DNA from: Tolypothrix tenuis PCC 7101
Lineage (GTDB): Bacteria; Cyanobacteriota; Cyanobacteriia; Cyanobacteriales; Nostocaceae
Direction: 5' to 3'
DNA: 64,000 nucleotides
Assembly (NCBI RefSeq): GCF_002368295.1
Contig: NZ_AP018250.1
Location: forward strand, 1-64,000
Shown: positions 42,328 through 51,675 of the stretch, in pieces
Layout: each line of letters starts with the position of its first letter
Numbering within the stretch: position 1 is the first letter of the stretch
Program-made: the position numbers and the translations under genes
The notes under the pieces: generated by a model
Told to the model about the DNA's origin: nothing
The model's database searches: none
Seen by the model: only the letters and a program-made list of their open reading frames with translations

Positions 42328-45300
42328 TTAGTCTTCTTGAGCAAGAATCAAATTTAATATATTCAATTCACGGGAAGTTAAAAGCTGCTTGTCTGTGAAT
42401 AACTTACCCCTAATTTCGCCTAAACTATAGCTTCTAAAAACAACAAATGGAAATTCTCCGTACTGAGAGCTAATGGGCAAAATGTTGTCTACAGGAAACA
42501 TACAACGGATATATTCAGCTAAAATATCTCGGAATGATTCTCCATCTGGCTCTTCTACACCCTTGGAAAAATAGTCTTTAATCACTTCATTGCTGGTAAA
42601 TATAAATAGTGGAATTGCATAATACTGGTCAAAACGCTGACTATTTTGCTCAAACCACTGTGTCCGCCTCATTTGTTTTCCAAGTAAATTAACTAGCTCA
42701 ATTGCTCCAAAACTTGCTGAACGCAAATTTTCTGGATAGGCTTGATTAGAATTAATAGAATATAACTTTTTTAAAAGTTCATTATTGGCATAAGGTTTGA
42801 GTTCTCGCTCTAGACGCATTTCATAGTTTTCTTGAAGTGCTTTATTAGCTAAAGAAACTACTAGCATACTGCCACTAATGTGGCTGGCTTCTACAGGGCC
42901 AAAGCTTAATAGCTGATCCAAACCACTACTTACCAACTTCACAAACTGGTCTGCAAAGGACTCTCGCATTGACAGATAAGAAAGGGTTTGTGTCGGCGGG
43001 GAATTGTCTAAATCACTCAAGATAATCTTTACACGACCTAACAGTTGCTCTAGACTCGTATAAACCTCTTTCAAGAGCTTGTCACTGCCACGACGAATAT
43101 GCTCTTTCTTCAGTTCTTTGATTAAACCGGATATCTTACCCGTAAATGTTTCACCTGCTGCAAATACCGACTTTCCCCCAATAGGAATCATCATAAAATG
43201 GTCTTTACCTATCTGCCCAGACCCAGAAATTCTTGTCATGACAGATGTCTTGAAAATTAATAGAATATTCACAAGACTCAGCACACTTTCTTGTAAAGAA
43301 AGCTCCGGGTCATCAGCGTAATATACAGCCCGCTCTGATAAGTAAAGAATTAAATCTTTCTCCTCATTATCTAAGGTTTTGGTAATTCCATCTTCAAGGT
43401 AGTTACCGCGACCCCGGTAAATTACCTGAATAATTTCCATTAAGTTTTGCTCAATGGCAAAGCGAGGGATATCAACCAGAATATGTTTAGCTTTAGGAAA
43501 TGATAACCCTCGACTAGCTGAGGCGGTCATAAAGACCACTTTTACCTCAGTATTACATTTTTGGATTTCTTCCTTTTCCTGCTCTGAAATATTAGCGTGA
43601 ATTTCTAAGTAATCCGTAAATAACTGAAAAGTACGTCGATGTTTTTTTAGATATTCAGTCAGTTCTTTTAATCTCTGCTTATCCTGGATATATACAATTA
43701 CCTGTCCAGCTTCTGGGTTATCCAAGAAAGAATTAATATCTTCAGCTATCTCTGCTTGTACACGGTTAACTAAGCTATATTTCTTCTCTAAAAAAGCTGA
43801 ATTGCTAAATTTTAAAGAGTCTATAAATACTTTGTAAGTAATGTTTAAACTACGAGCAGGGTAAGAGTTAGAATTGATGACAGTTGCGCCTAAACCTTTA
43901 AACTTGAAAATTTGTACTGAAAGGGGGGAGTCGTTATCTGAAGCTCGCCGATAAAATATTTTGTCTGGTTCTGAAACTGTAGTAGAAAGATGTTGTTGAA
44001 TGACATCTGGGTCAACAATAGAAGCATCAGCTATAATAATTTTGGTATTAAAGCCATATTGGGAATTAGTCAGATCATATTGGCGAAGGATAGAACTGAT
44101 GCGGTTTAAGAATTCTACACCGCTATGGTCTCCTGTAATCTCATCAACCATGATAAATATATGTTTAATGCGTTGAGAGATTTTCTTCATTTGGTCAGGA
44201 ATGACTGAACCTTCACTTTGGTTATAGGCGTTCTTAAATATCTTCTCAAAATGGCGGAGAGTGTCTTGACCGTTACCCGTTTTTTTCAAAGATTGCAGCG
44301 AAATTGTTGCCACTATATTATTGGAAAGTTGACGGTCTATAATTGTGTAAATAGCTTCACAAATGCTATCTAAAACTCCTTTAGTTTGCTCACCAGCATC
44401 CTGAATTAAATCCTCCATTTTGCGCTGGAGTCTTTGAGAAGCTGAGGGACGCCGCTCAATAAGAGCTTGACCATCGATAAAATGAACAGCTTGTTCTGTA
44501 AAGTCCCCTTCTCGTAAATCAGAGAAATACTGCACAGTACAGTGTCCACCATTAGCTTGAATAATGTCTGCATTGGTATTGATGCAAAACAGTCCGTGAT
44601 TCTCCAATGGTGCTGCAATGCTCCCGCCCAATGATTCTCCCGGTTGACTCTTGAACTTCTCAATTACGTCCTTGTTAACGTTTTTTCTGGGACTGACATA
44701 GAAGAACAAAAAGCCATCGTCGAGATGCTGTTTGAGAAATTCTACAATGGTTGTGGTTTTACCAATGCCAGGATTGCCAGTTAAGAAAAGATAAGGATTG
44801 TCATTAGTCAGGGCAGTTTTAATTAGTGCGGTGTGAGCCGAACGTAGGTCTAGACTACCACTCAGTCCGAGTTGAGCCATTAATTGAGGTGGCACTTCCC
44901 CGCTTGAGTTGAAAAACCCTGTTACTCGCTCCTGGTGAGTAACCAAAGTAGTTGTATCAGGTGGTACTGCTAAAAGAGAGTTTATAAATGTCTTGCCATT
45001 AACAAAACTCTCAGCTGCTTTCCTTTTGATAATTCTGAGAACTTGTTGACGAGCTTCGGCGATCGCTTGACCACTTTGTTGCTGCTTATAAATGCGGTGG
45101 CAGGTATTTAAGATATCTAAATTTTCTCGATTTACTGACATCGCACTAACACCTCGGTCAGTGTAACCCATAATGCTAAACATCACGGGATCAGCTTCTT
45201 GGAGAAGAGAGTGCTGTCGTAAAAACTCATAGAAGCTATGAGCATAACTGGCTGCTTGGATTAATTTGACACTCTCTTTGTCCTTGCGCTTGAAAGCTGT

Positions 45301-45999
45301 AAAATAGCGAGCAATCCCTTCAGAAAAGCTTAATCCAAGTTTTGTGGTGTCTGTTCCCGTATCAATACTAAGTCCAGAGAAAACACTTTTTGAGCGTAAA
45401 TAACTAATTTCACTTAGCAGTAATTGCCGTATAACTTCTACATTATCTAAATCTTTAATATCTTCAGCTGACTTAATCGAGAACACTGATAAATCCACTG
45501 AGAGGATACGAAACTGTTTGCCGTTGTGCAGCAGCATTAAAGTATCAGCCCTAAGAAACTCTCCTTGCTGCTTATAGCGACCGATATCAACCTTGATATT
45601 TCCTAATTGTGACAAGATATCTCTAAAGACTTGTTCCTCACCCTTAACAAGAGTACCAAGGCTGTTGTCATCACAAAAGTTACACTGGTAGTATAAAATT
45701 TCCAGCTTTCGCTGTTTCCAACCTGTTGATTCCAGGTACTCCCTAAAGAAATTTAAGCCGGATAAAAACCCCTTTTGGAGAAAAAATATACTCCACTTAG
45801 CAATGATTTTACTATCACTATCATTAATTACATTAGCGCGGTCAACTATACGTCGATGCAGTTGTGGAAACCGCAATGCTTGTAAGTCACATTGATATAA
45901 ATCTCCGAATCGGTGATTCAATTGGTTTTGCTGAATATAAGCAAGGATGCCAACATTGAAGCCGATTTCAAATAATCTTCCTAAATCTTCCGCAATCAT
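42328..45999 (-). CDS. Large SF2 helicase of an unrecognised two-gene system
   Basis: This 1223-aa protein has helicase core motifs: Walker A LTGNPGIGKTTTIVEFL at about 406-422, Walker B IFIMVDEITGDHSG at about 614-627, and the RecA2 domain with VIVYIQDKQRLKEL at about 767-780, then VVFMTASASRGLSF at about 821-834 and motif VI QVIYRGRG at about 858-865. The N-terminal 400 residues contain a possible nuclease-like segment: Glu near 122, ADTLMLL at 151-157 and FRILSVDLS at 163-171. The catalytic Lys of PD-(D/E)XK is replaced there, so activity is doubtful. The C-terminal 300 residues are helical and novel to me. It overlaps the upstream 1012-aa gene by 4 bp (ATGA), so the two are an obligate pair. 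Confidence 0.7.
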   Translation of the reverse strand: MIAEDLGRLFEIGFNVGILAYIQQNQLNHRFGDLYQCDLQALRFPQLHRRIVDRANVINDSDSKIIAKWSIFFLQKGFLSGLNFFREYLESTGWKQRKLEILYYQCNFCDDNSLGTLVKGEEQVFRDILSQLGNIKVDIGRYKQQGEFLRADTLMLLHNGKQFRILSVDLSVFSIKSAEDIKDLDNVEVIRQLLLSEISYLRSKSVFSGLSIDTGTDTTKLGLSFSEGIARYFTAFKRKDKESVKLIQAASYAHSFYEFLRQHSLLQEADPVMFSIMGYTDRGVSAMSVNRENLDILNTCHRIYKQQQSGQAIAEARQQVLRIIKRKAAESFVNGKTFINSLLAVPPDTTTLVTHQERVTGFFNSSGEVPPQLMAQLGLSGSLDLRSAHTALIKTALTNDNPYLFLTGNPGIGKTTTIVEFLKQHLDDGFLFFYVSPRKNVNKDVIEKFKSQPGESLGGSIAAPLENHGLFCINTNADIIQANGGHCTVQYFSDLREGDFTEQAVHFIDGQALIERRPSASQRLQRKMEDLIQDAGEQTKGVLDSICEAIYTIIDRQLSNNIVATISLQSLKKTGNGQDTLRHFEKIFKNAYNQSEGSVIPDQMKKISQRIKHIFIMVDEITGDHSGVEFLNRISSILRQYDLTNSQYGFNTKIIIADASIVDPDVIQQHLSTTVSEPDKIFYRRASDNDSPLSVQIFKFKGLGATVINSNSYPARSLNITYKVFIDSLKFSNSAFLEKKYSLVNRVQAEIAEDINSFLDNPEAGQVIVYIQDKQRLKELTEYLKKHRRTFQLFTDYLEIHANISEQEKEEIQKCNTEVKVVFMTASASRGLSFPKAKHILVDIPRFAIEQNLMEIIQVIYRGRGNYLEDGITKTLDNEEKDLILYLSERAVYYADDPELSLQESVLSLVNILLIFKTSVMTRISGSGQIGKDHFMMIPIGGKSVFAAGETFTGKISGLIKELKKEHIRRGSDKLLKEVYTSLEQLLGRVKIILSDLDNSPPTQTLSYLSMRESFADQFVKLVSSGLDQLLSFGPVEASHISGSMLVVSLANKALQENYEMRLERELKPYANNELLKKLYSINSNQAYPENLRSASFGAIELVNLLGKQMRRTQWFEQNSQRFDQYYAIPLFIFTSNEVIKDYFSKGVEEPDGESFRDILAEYIRCMFPVDNILPISSQYGEFPFVVFRSYSLGEIRGKLFTDKQLLTSRELNILNLILAQED

Positions 46000-48900
46000 T
46001 TCCGCTCCTCTCCTTCTACATTCAAGGCACGTCTAACTTCAGTTAAAAACGCCAAAGAGTTAAAGCTTACACTCCTAGTGGTATGCTTGAAAACTGATAA
46101 TTTACCAACGGCATCATCTCCAATGATGTTTTCGTAAGGGTCAAGTTTAAAGCTAATGTTCCGATTCTTTCTGGGAACAGCTTCGTAACGCGAAAAGTGG
46201 AATAAGGTTAGATATTGCAAGATATCATTTTTGATAGGATTGTTTTCGCGGTCATAAATTAGTCCCCTACGGATATCTTCATCATCTAGAATGTCATCAT
46301 AGACATTTAGCAAGGTGGCGTAGGAAATTACCCCGTTGTAGTAACGCTCGTCATCTTGACCGACTTTAATTCCATTGAAGAGATTGAAAAAGACAACAGC
46401 TTTCTTGCTGGGATCTTCAACTAAGCCTGTTAGTTCAAGCGTGTCTTGTATGTACAGAGAACTAACAGTCTGCCCTAGATTTACCACATAATATTTATCA
46501 AAAAATACTGGATATATTTTGATGTCGTCTCTATCTCCCTTTAAAGCCTTGAGTACAGGTGTAGACATGAAAAATAGTGATTCATCTTCATCACTCTGAG
46601 TCATATTGAGAGTGCTAGAATATGGAGACTTGGCAATATACATAAAGTGCCGATAGCCCTGGCGGTACAATTTGTCCACTTCATCAATGACAATAGTAGG
46701 TCTTTGAAACATCTGCTGATGTTCATAGTTTGCTGCGAAGGTGTTGAGCCTTTCTAAGCGAACTGTGCCATCCTGTAGACGCTCTACTCCTACAACTTCT
46801 CCTAACAAGTTTGATATTCGTTCTCCACCTCGCCAACTGGCATCACTCTCACGGCTGGAGACTATAATAATTGCTAGTTTGTCTAGCTGGGTGTTGTAAG
46901 AAGAAGCGTTGAATTTAAATTTTTTGGGCAGTACAGAGTAAAGAGAACTTAGACCATTTTCAATTTTGTAAGGATTCAGGTTTTTGACACAGAATCCTTG
47001 AGTACTGGATTGATGTTCTTCGCTCAATAAGTGGGATAAAGTTTTAGAGAGCGAGCGCATAAATTCTTCTTCTGGTGTGGAGTTCTGCTTAGTATTCAGT
47101 TGTAACCGCACAATGGGAATAAACAGTTTATCTTTGACAGGTTCAAGCAGTACTTTCAGGCAGATATAAATAAGCAGAGAAAAAGTAAATCGGTAAATAA
47201 ACGCTTTGGGGGAGTCAGGATTGTTGAAAATTTGCTCTCGTAACTTTTTATGATTGTAGATGAATAAAATTGGTTTTTGATCTTTGAAAGAATTATTGTA
47301 GATTTTCTGACAGGTTTCTTCAGTAAAAGGAACCAAAAGAATTGGTAGTGCTTTAATATTTGTGATATCATACGCCATGCTAAATATTTGGCGGTCATCA
47401 GTGGGGAAATAGCGAATATCTTCTACTGCAATACTGACAGAAAGATTGCAAAGGTAGCTGCTATCAACATGAGGCTCCCTGATGGCAATATACTTTAGAG
47501 CTTCTCGTGACTTCTCACCAAAGACAGGCTTGAAAAATGTAACATCAGTTAAAATGCGGTCTAAATCGCGCTCTAAAATGCCTCTTTTAACGCCGAGATA
47601 AAGCGGATACTCTCGTCTTTTTAGAATAGGCTTATCTTTGAGCAAATCCTTAAGTAACTGCCTGAGTTTTTCAATTTTTATTTTGACGTTAAATTTTTCA
47701 ATTCCTTCCTTAATTTTGGCAAATATTTTCTTTTTAGCTTCTTCGTCAGAACCTTTGAGTACAGGTAATACCTGTTGCTCAAAGACAGAAACAGGTTCAT
47801 AATTTAGCTCTGAATTTTCTTGGTAGTTATCTGCTAAAGGATTACTCCTAGAAGCAAATATAAAATAGTATAAAAATATTATTTTTAATACTTTTTCTTT
47901 GAAATAATCACTTTTAAAAGAGTCCCCTAATCCCGCCTTATGTTCCTGACTTTCTGGGTCGATTAGGTTGAGGTAATAATCTAGTACAGAAAGTGGCTTG
48001 TCTCCGTAAGCTTGAACTGTACCGCCAAATTTTAGTTTGAAACCAAAAATAAACTGCTGCTCTCCTTTAGTATCATCTTTTGTTTCTCCTAAATACCCTT
48101 CGATTAAGGGAATAATGGGAAGAATATCTAAAGCTTCGGCACGAGAAAATAAGTCTCTGTAGTTGACTGACTTTCCGGCATAGTTTACTTGGTAATGACC
48201 ATACCCTCGGTTGATATCATTGATATATTCTTCTAGTAATCGTAGCCGTCGAATCAAATCTTGAAGATATATTTTGCCATCTACCCTATCGTTAACATTC
48301 TCCAAAATAAACTCTAAATACCTGATTTTCGCCTCTCGTTTGAGCATACCAATAGCTTCGGTATACATGACTCGTTTGAGCTTGTAAAAGTCAGATTTTT
48401 GATTTTTAATCAGTTCTTCTAGTGTGTCGCTTAATTCCTCTAAATCACTCTCAGTTTCTTCGCTAAATTCTTGTTGGATATAATTATCAAGACTGGAAGA
48501 AAGTTGAGAATCAAATCCCTTGACATCTTTAACTGTGATGATTAGTTTATGAAGTTTCAAGAGAGAATCACTGCCTGAACGGTGGCGCTGAAGACTGAGC
48601 CGCTGTTTTTGCAAACCTGTATACTCTCCGAAAGGATAAGTAAATCCCAGAGATGGCTTTGTACCTTGAAAAGACTGTAAATCTGTCAGTAATTGCGAAA
48701 TCGCTGATTCTACTGTTTTGTTTGGTGGTAATGCGGCAATCAAGAGGTTTTGCAAACGATCGCGGATTAGCCTGATTTGCTCTGGGAAATTTTTACTTGT
48801 GCGATCGCTAAGGTTGATAGTTGCACAACGAATCCCGCTAGCAGATGCCAAAGGGCTTTCCACTTGTGAATTAGCAACCAGATCGGCGATTTTGTCAATA

Positions 48901-49034
48901 TTAATCCGCAATCGACTGTCATCTGGGGAGAACTGGAATGGGTTTTGACTGGGCAGCACTTCCAAGATTTTGTTGAGTAAACTGCTGTAATCTAAGAGAG
49001 CTAAATGATTGTCACCTTCAGAAATAATATTCAC
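45996..49034 (-). CDS. Unrecognised 1012-aa partner of the helicase, possible RNase H/PIWI-like C-terminal domain
   Basis: The N-terminal ~480 residues are helical and charged, with one beta-rich island (QFIFGFKLKFGGTVQAYG, about 327-344). In the C-terminal half the predicted order strand (DKLAIIIVSS, 718-727), strand (LLGEVVGV, 743-750), strand (TVRLERLNTF, 757-766), helix (TIVIDEVDKLYRQG, 780-793), strand (HFMYIAKSP, 796-804) matches the beta-beta-beta-alpha-beta core of the RNase H/PIWI fold. Acidic residues lie in RESDASW (728-734), but a full catalytic set is not evident, so it may be a non-cleaving binder. This is inference from secondary-structure pattern; I recognise no family. It is the first gene of the pair and is coupled to the helicase by an ATGA overlap. 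Confidence 0.55.
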   Translation of the reverse strand: MNIISEGDNHLALLDYSSLLNKILEVLPSQNPFQFSPDDSRLRINIDKIADLVANSQVESPLASASGIRCATINLSDRTSKNFPEQIRLIRDRLQNLLIAALPPNKTVESAISQLLTDLQSFQGTKPSLGFTYPFGEYTGLQKQRLSLQRHRSGSDSLLKLHKLIITVKDVKGFDSQLSSSLDNYIQQEFSEETESDLEELSDTLEELIKNQKSDFYKLKRVMYTEAIGMLKREAKIRYLEFILENVNDRVDGKIYLQDLIRRLRLLEEYINDINRGYGHYQVNYAGKSVNYRDLFSRAEALDILPIIPLIEGYLGETKDDTKGEQQFIFGFKLKFGGTVQAYGDKPLSVLDYYLNLIDPESQEHKAGLGDSFKSDYFKEKVLKIIFLYYFIFASRSNPLADNYQENSELNYEPVSVFEQQVLPVLKGSDEEAKKKIFAKIKEGIEKFNVKIKIEKLRQLLKDLLKDKPILKRREYPLYLGVKRGILERDLDRILTDVTFFKPVFGEKSREALKYIAIREPHVDSSYLCNLSVSIAVEDIRYFPTDDRQIFSMAYDITNIKALPILLVPFTEETCQKIYNNSFKDQKPILFIYNHKKLREQIFNNPDSPKAFIYRFTFSLLIYICLKVLLEPVKDKLFIPIVRLQLNTKQNSTPEEEFMRSLSKTLSHLLSEEHQSSTQGFCVKNLNPYKIENGLSSLYSVLPKKFKFNASSYNTQLDKLAIIIVSSRESDASWRGGERISNLLGEVVGVERLQDGTVRLERLNTFAANYEHQQMFQRPTIVIDEVDKLYRQGYRHFMYIAKSPYSSTLNMTQSDEDESLFFMSTPVLKALKGDRDDIKIYPVFFDKYYVVNLGQTVSSLYIQDTLELTGLVEDPSKKAVVFFNLFNGIKVGQDDERYYNGVISYATLLNVYDDILDDEDIRRGLIYDRENNPIKNDILQYLTLFHFSRYEAVPRKNRNISFKLDPYENIIGDDAVGKLSVFKHTTRSVSFNSLAFLTEVRRALNVEGEERK

Positions 49035-49290
49035 CCTAATTTCTCCTACAAATGGTCGAGATAGTGCGGGCTGTCCTTGCCCAATTGGTAGTGGCGATTC
49101 GTGCAGAGCAAACGCATCTCAATTCTGGAAGTTTTGCAGGGCAATACTTTCAATGTTTAATAACTGAAACTCATCTATGAGCCAAATCCCTGTCCAATAA
49201 GTATTTCAATCAAGAGATGCATTTGCTTGCTGCGTTATCACTTTACGCGATAGACGCAAAACTCTATATTTTTAAATTGGAAATGTAACG

Positions 49291-49872
49291 TCAACGCTGA
49301 TTAAAATCAGCGTCAAAAATAGTACTCTCCTCCCTCAGTTGTTGAACCCACATCACAATCTCTTTAACAAGTTCTTCTATTTTTTGGGTACCATCCACAG
49401 TAAAGTCAGCGATTGTTCGCAACACTGTTTGCACTTGTGCTTCTGTTGAATGCGCCTCAAACTGCTGCCATTGTTCTCGGTGGGTTAACCCTCTCTCAAT
49501 TAACCGAGCTTCGCGCGTTGAGTTGTTAACCGCTAGAAAAACAAGAAGCAACTCCGAGGGTGCAACGAGCCGACGCAGTGTCGAGAGTATTTCAGCGTGA
49601 CGGATGCCATCTACCACTAATGGTTGTCCTGGTTCCCAGTCCGCTTGTGCTAAAACTGCTTTACAGAAATGTTCCATCCCTTGGTTAACAAGAGTTGCAC
49701 CAACAGTCTGTAATACTTCTCGTGATTCTCTTAGACCTTGGCGCTGTGCTACAGTCCGAACGTAGTCCCCAAAACTGACACGTTGCCAGCCCAGAGATGA
49801 AGCTACCTCGATTGAAAGTGTTGACTTGCCGCTAGCAATACGGCCAGCGAAGCCAAGAATAAATGATTTCAT
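49291..49872 (-). CDS. P-loop nucleotide/nucleoside-kinase-like protein
   Basis: This 193-aa protein has Walker A GFAGRIASGKSTLS at 7-20, then WQRVSFGDYVRTVAQRQGL (about 29-47), the VVDGIRHAEILSTLRR segment at about 85-100 and VFLAVNNSTREARLIERG. This is the layout of dNMP/AMP-kinase-like or dephospho-CoA-kinase-like enzymes, which phosphorylate a small nucleotide. The start overlaps the ASCH gene stop by 4 bp. As the last gene of an operon with a radical SAM enzyme and a methyltransferase, it could phosphorylate a modified nucleotide. The substrate cannot be read from the sequence. Confidence 0.7.
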   Translation of the reverse strand: MKSFILGFAGRIASGKSTLSIEVASSLGWQRVSFGDYVRTVAQRQGLRESREVLQTVGATLVNQGMEHFCKAVLAQADWEPGQPLVVDGIRHAEILSTLRRLVAPSELLLVFLAVNNSTREARLIERGLTHREQWQQFEAHSTEAQVQTVLRTIADFTVDGTQKIEELVKEIVMWVQQLREESTIFDADFNQR

Positions 49873-50453
49873 GGAATTCCTAAATCAAGTTGTAGTTGAC
49901 TGGAAGTTTCATGCAAGACCACCCAACCTCGGCGATCGCGTTTAACAAATTTGATGGGTTCTATGGATTTAACGTTTTGAATTCGCATTAAAGTAGCAAA
50001 TGATGCTGCTTCACGTTGTTTCCAAAAATCAGGGTCTTGGGCACATATAGCAGTTGCAAAACCCTCTTTAATAGTTTGCCAAGATTCAGGCTCTAGCTGA
50101 TAAAACCAAACATAAGAAACTTGGCATATGCCTACAATTGGCCCGCTTGATTGTTTTAATAACACAACATCACCTTTCTCCACGCGGTTGTATGGAGCAA
50201 ATTTGCGTGTAGAAAACCTTGACTCTACCGTTTTTTTTCCATCAAGAATAAATTGGAGATACGGCTCTACCAAAATAGCCAAGTGAAGTCTAAAGGTCGG
50301 TGATTCAAGCAATTGCAATGGCTTCAAGTAACTCTCCCAAAAAATATCACCTCGCACAGCTGACAATAGTTCATCAACCAGCGGCGAGAGAGAGTTGTGT
50401 ATTGTTCCGCTGTTCGCCAAAGAGTAAAATCTCCTTTTGTTCTGTACTAACAA
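49869..50453 (-). CDS. ASCH-domain protein
   Basis: From about residue 56 the protein follows the ASCH (PUA-like) fold: LHLAILVEPYLQFILDGKKTVESRF, then RVEKGDVVLLKQSSGPIVGICQVSYVWFY. This is the 'G-K-K-T-V-E-x-R' and 'V..GD.v.lk' pattern. ASCH domains bind RNA or modified nucleobases, and some are N4-acetylcytidine amidohydrolases. The listed start (50453) overlaps the methyltransferase gene by 80 bp; the conserved part begins later, so a downstream GTG/TTG start is possible. It is coupled to the kinase-like gene by an ATGA overlap. Confidence 0.75.
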   Translation of the reverse strand: MLVQNKRRFYSLANSGTIHNSLSPLVDELLSAVRGDIFWESYLKPLQLLESPTFRLHLAILVEPYLQFILDGKKTVESRFSTRKFAPYNRVEKGDVVLLKQSSGPIVGICQVSYVWFYQLEPESWQTIKEGFATAICAQDPDFWKQREAASFATLMRIQNVKSIEPIKFVKRDRRGWVVLHETSSQLQLDLGIP

Positions 50454-51675
50454 TATTTACTATTTGATTGGCAGCGTGGGATATTAGCTCAGTTTCATTA
50501 AGATTTAACGGACGTTGTACAGATACAGCTACCGCTTCATAAGGCGATCGCCCAATCTCCATTGCCCGTAGAATCTGCAACAGCACCCCGCGCCCCTGAC
50601 AAGCGAAGATTCGATTTCCAGAAGTCCAAACATCAGCCAACTGGCGTCGCGAATCTCTTCGACTCACTGATTGAAGCACATCTCCTGGAATAATCGATAT
50701 CAGGGATGGATCGGTAAATTCAAGTATATTTGGCTGCCGAACACGTATTCTTACACCCAGTAGTACTTCCTCAGTCCATCCATCGTCTAGCGAAGAAATT
50801 GTTGGTCGCGGGATTTCAGCTTGATGGCTGCGTAAGAACACAGCTAAATTCCCACGTCGCCATTCCCTGGAAACTACATTTAACCCTTCTGCTCTAAGTA
50901 CGTTAAGTTCAAAGGGCGGTGTTACATAGGACAAAGCAGATTGCTCTAACTTTACTAAAGTAAGACCTATCTGCTGCGTCCAGTCCAAAATTTGTACCCA
51001 TTCCTCTTGAATGCCGGGACGAGTTCCGATAGGAGGCATACTCAGTAATATATGGCCACCAATTTGGCATAGTTGGCTAGCAGTCCAGAGAAATGATTGT
51101 ATATGCTCCGGATACCAAGGTGGATCGAGAACAACAGCCGCAGCTGTAAGGCTCGGTAGTTGCTCTCTCATCACATCGCACTGGATTACCTGGGTTTGCG
51201 GTACTACTTGAGCAAGACTATGTGTTACTGTGTGATTTGCTTCAAGCAGTACCAGACGGCGTGAGTAAGATTCTTCAATTCCCATCCGCAGCAAACTGGG
51301 TGTCCCTAGTAGTACAATAGTATCATCAAGATTGGTTACTTTTGCACACTCATTCAATAAGCGCCTAGCAGATGCATCGCTAAACCGCCAATCATAATCA
51401 AGGGGATGGGGAATTGGTAAAGGAATTTGGTGGTATGAGTAATTTGGCAGTTGCAGTTTTTGTTTTGCTGGTTTTAATACGTTTGCTAAAATCTCGCTAG
51501 AAATTTTTTTGGCATACACAAGACGTTGGACAGATTTGAGGGCAACAGAGGGATATACTCCTGGCAGTGATACAACTAATTGGTCAAATGAACGTACTCC
51601 ACAGGCTATCGCCTCAAGCACCCAACTATCAACAGCATCTTCAAATATCTGTATTTCAGTTTTAGTTATTGTCAT
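50374..51675 (-). CDS. SAM-dependent methyltransferase-like protein with DPPW motif
   Basis: This 433-aa protein has an N-terminal ~85-residue region that is HTH-like and helical. A Rossmann-type domain follows: DTIVLLGTPSLLRMG (about 118-132, motif I region), VLLEANHTV (about 142-150), VVLDPPWYPEHIQSFL (about 181-196, motif IV with DPPW), and GGHILLSMPP (about 207-216). DPPW is the catalytic motif of N6-adenine methyltransferases of the MT-A70 type, so base methylation of DNA, RNA or a nucleotide is likely. The C-terminal ~130 residues are a separate domain. The start codon overlaps the radical SAM gene stop by 4 bp. Confidence 0.7.
   Translation of the reverse strand: MTITKTEIQIFEDAVDSWVLEAIACGVRSFDQLVVSLPGVYPSVALKSVQRLVYAKKISSEILANVLKPAKQKLQLPNYSYHQIPLPIPHPLDYDWRFSDASARRLLNECAKVTNLDDTIVLLGTPSLLRMGIEESYSRRLVLLEANHTVTHSLAQVVPQTQVIQCDVMREQLPSLTAAAVVLDPPWYPEHIQSFLWTASQLCQIGGHILLSMPPIGTRPGIQEEWVQILDWTQQIGLTLVKLEQSALSYVTPPFELNVLRAEGLNVVSREWRRGNLAVFLRSHQAEIPRPTISSLDDGWTEEVLLGVRIRVRQPNILEFTDPSLISIIPGDVLQSVSRRDSRRQLADVWTSGNRIFACQGRGVLLQILRAMEIGRSPYEAVAVSVQRPLNLNETELISHAANQIVNIVSTEQKEILLFGEQRNNTQLSLAAG

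Noticed and set aside
44406..44663. Second minus-strand frame inside the giant helicase gene
   Set aside because: It lies wholly within a gene with clear helicase motifs and shows no family features.
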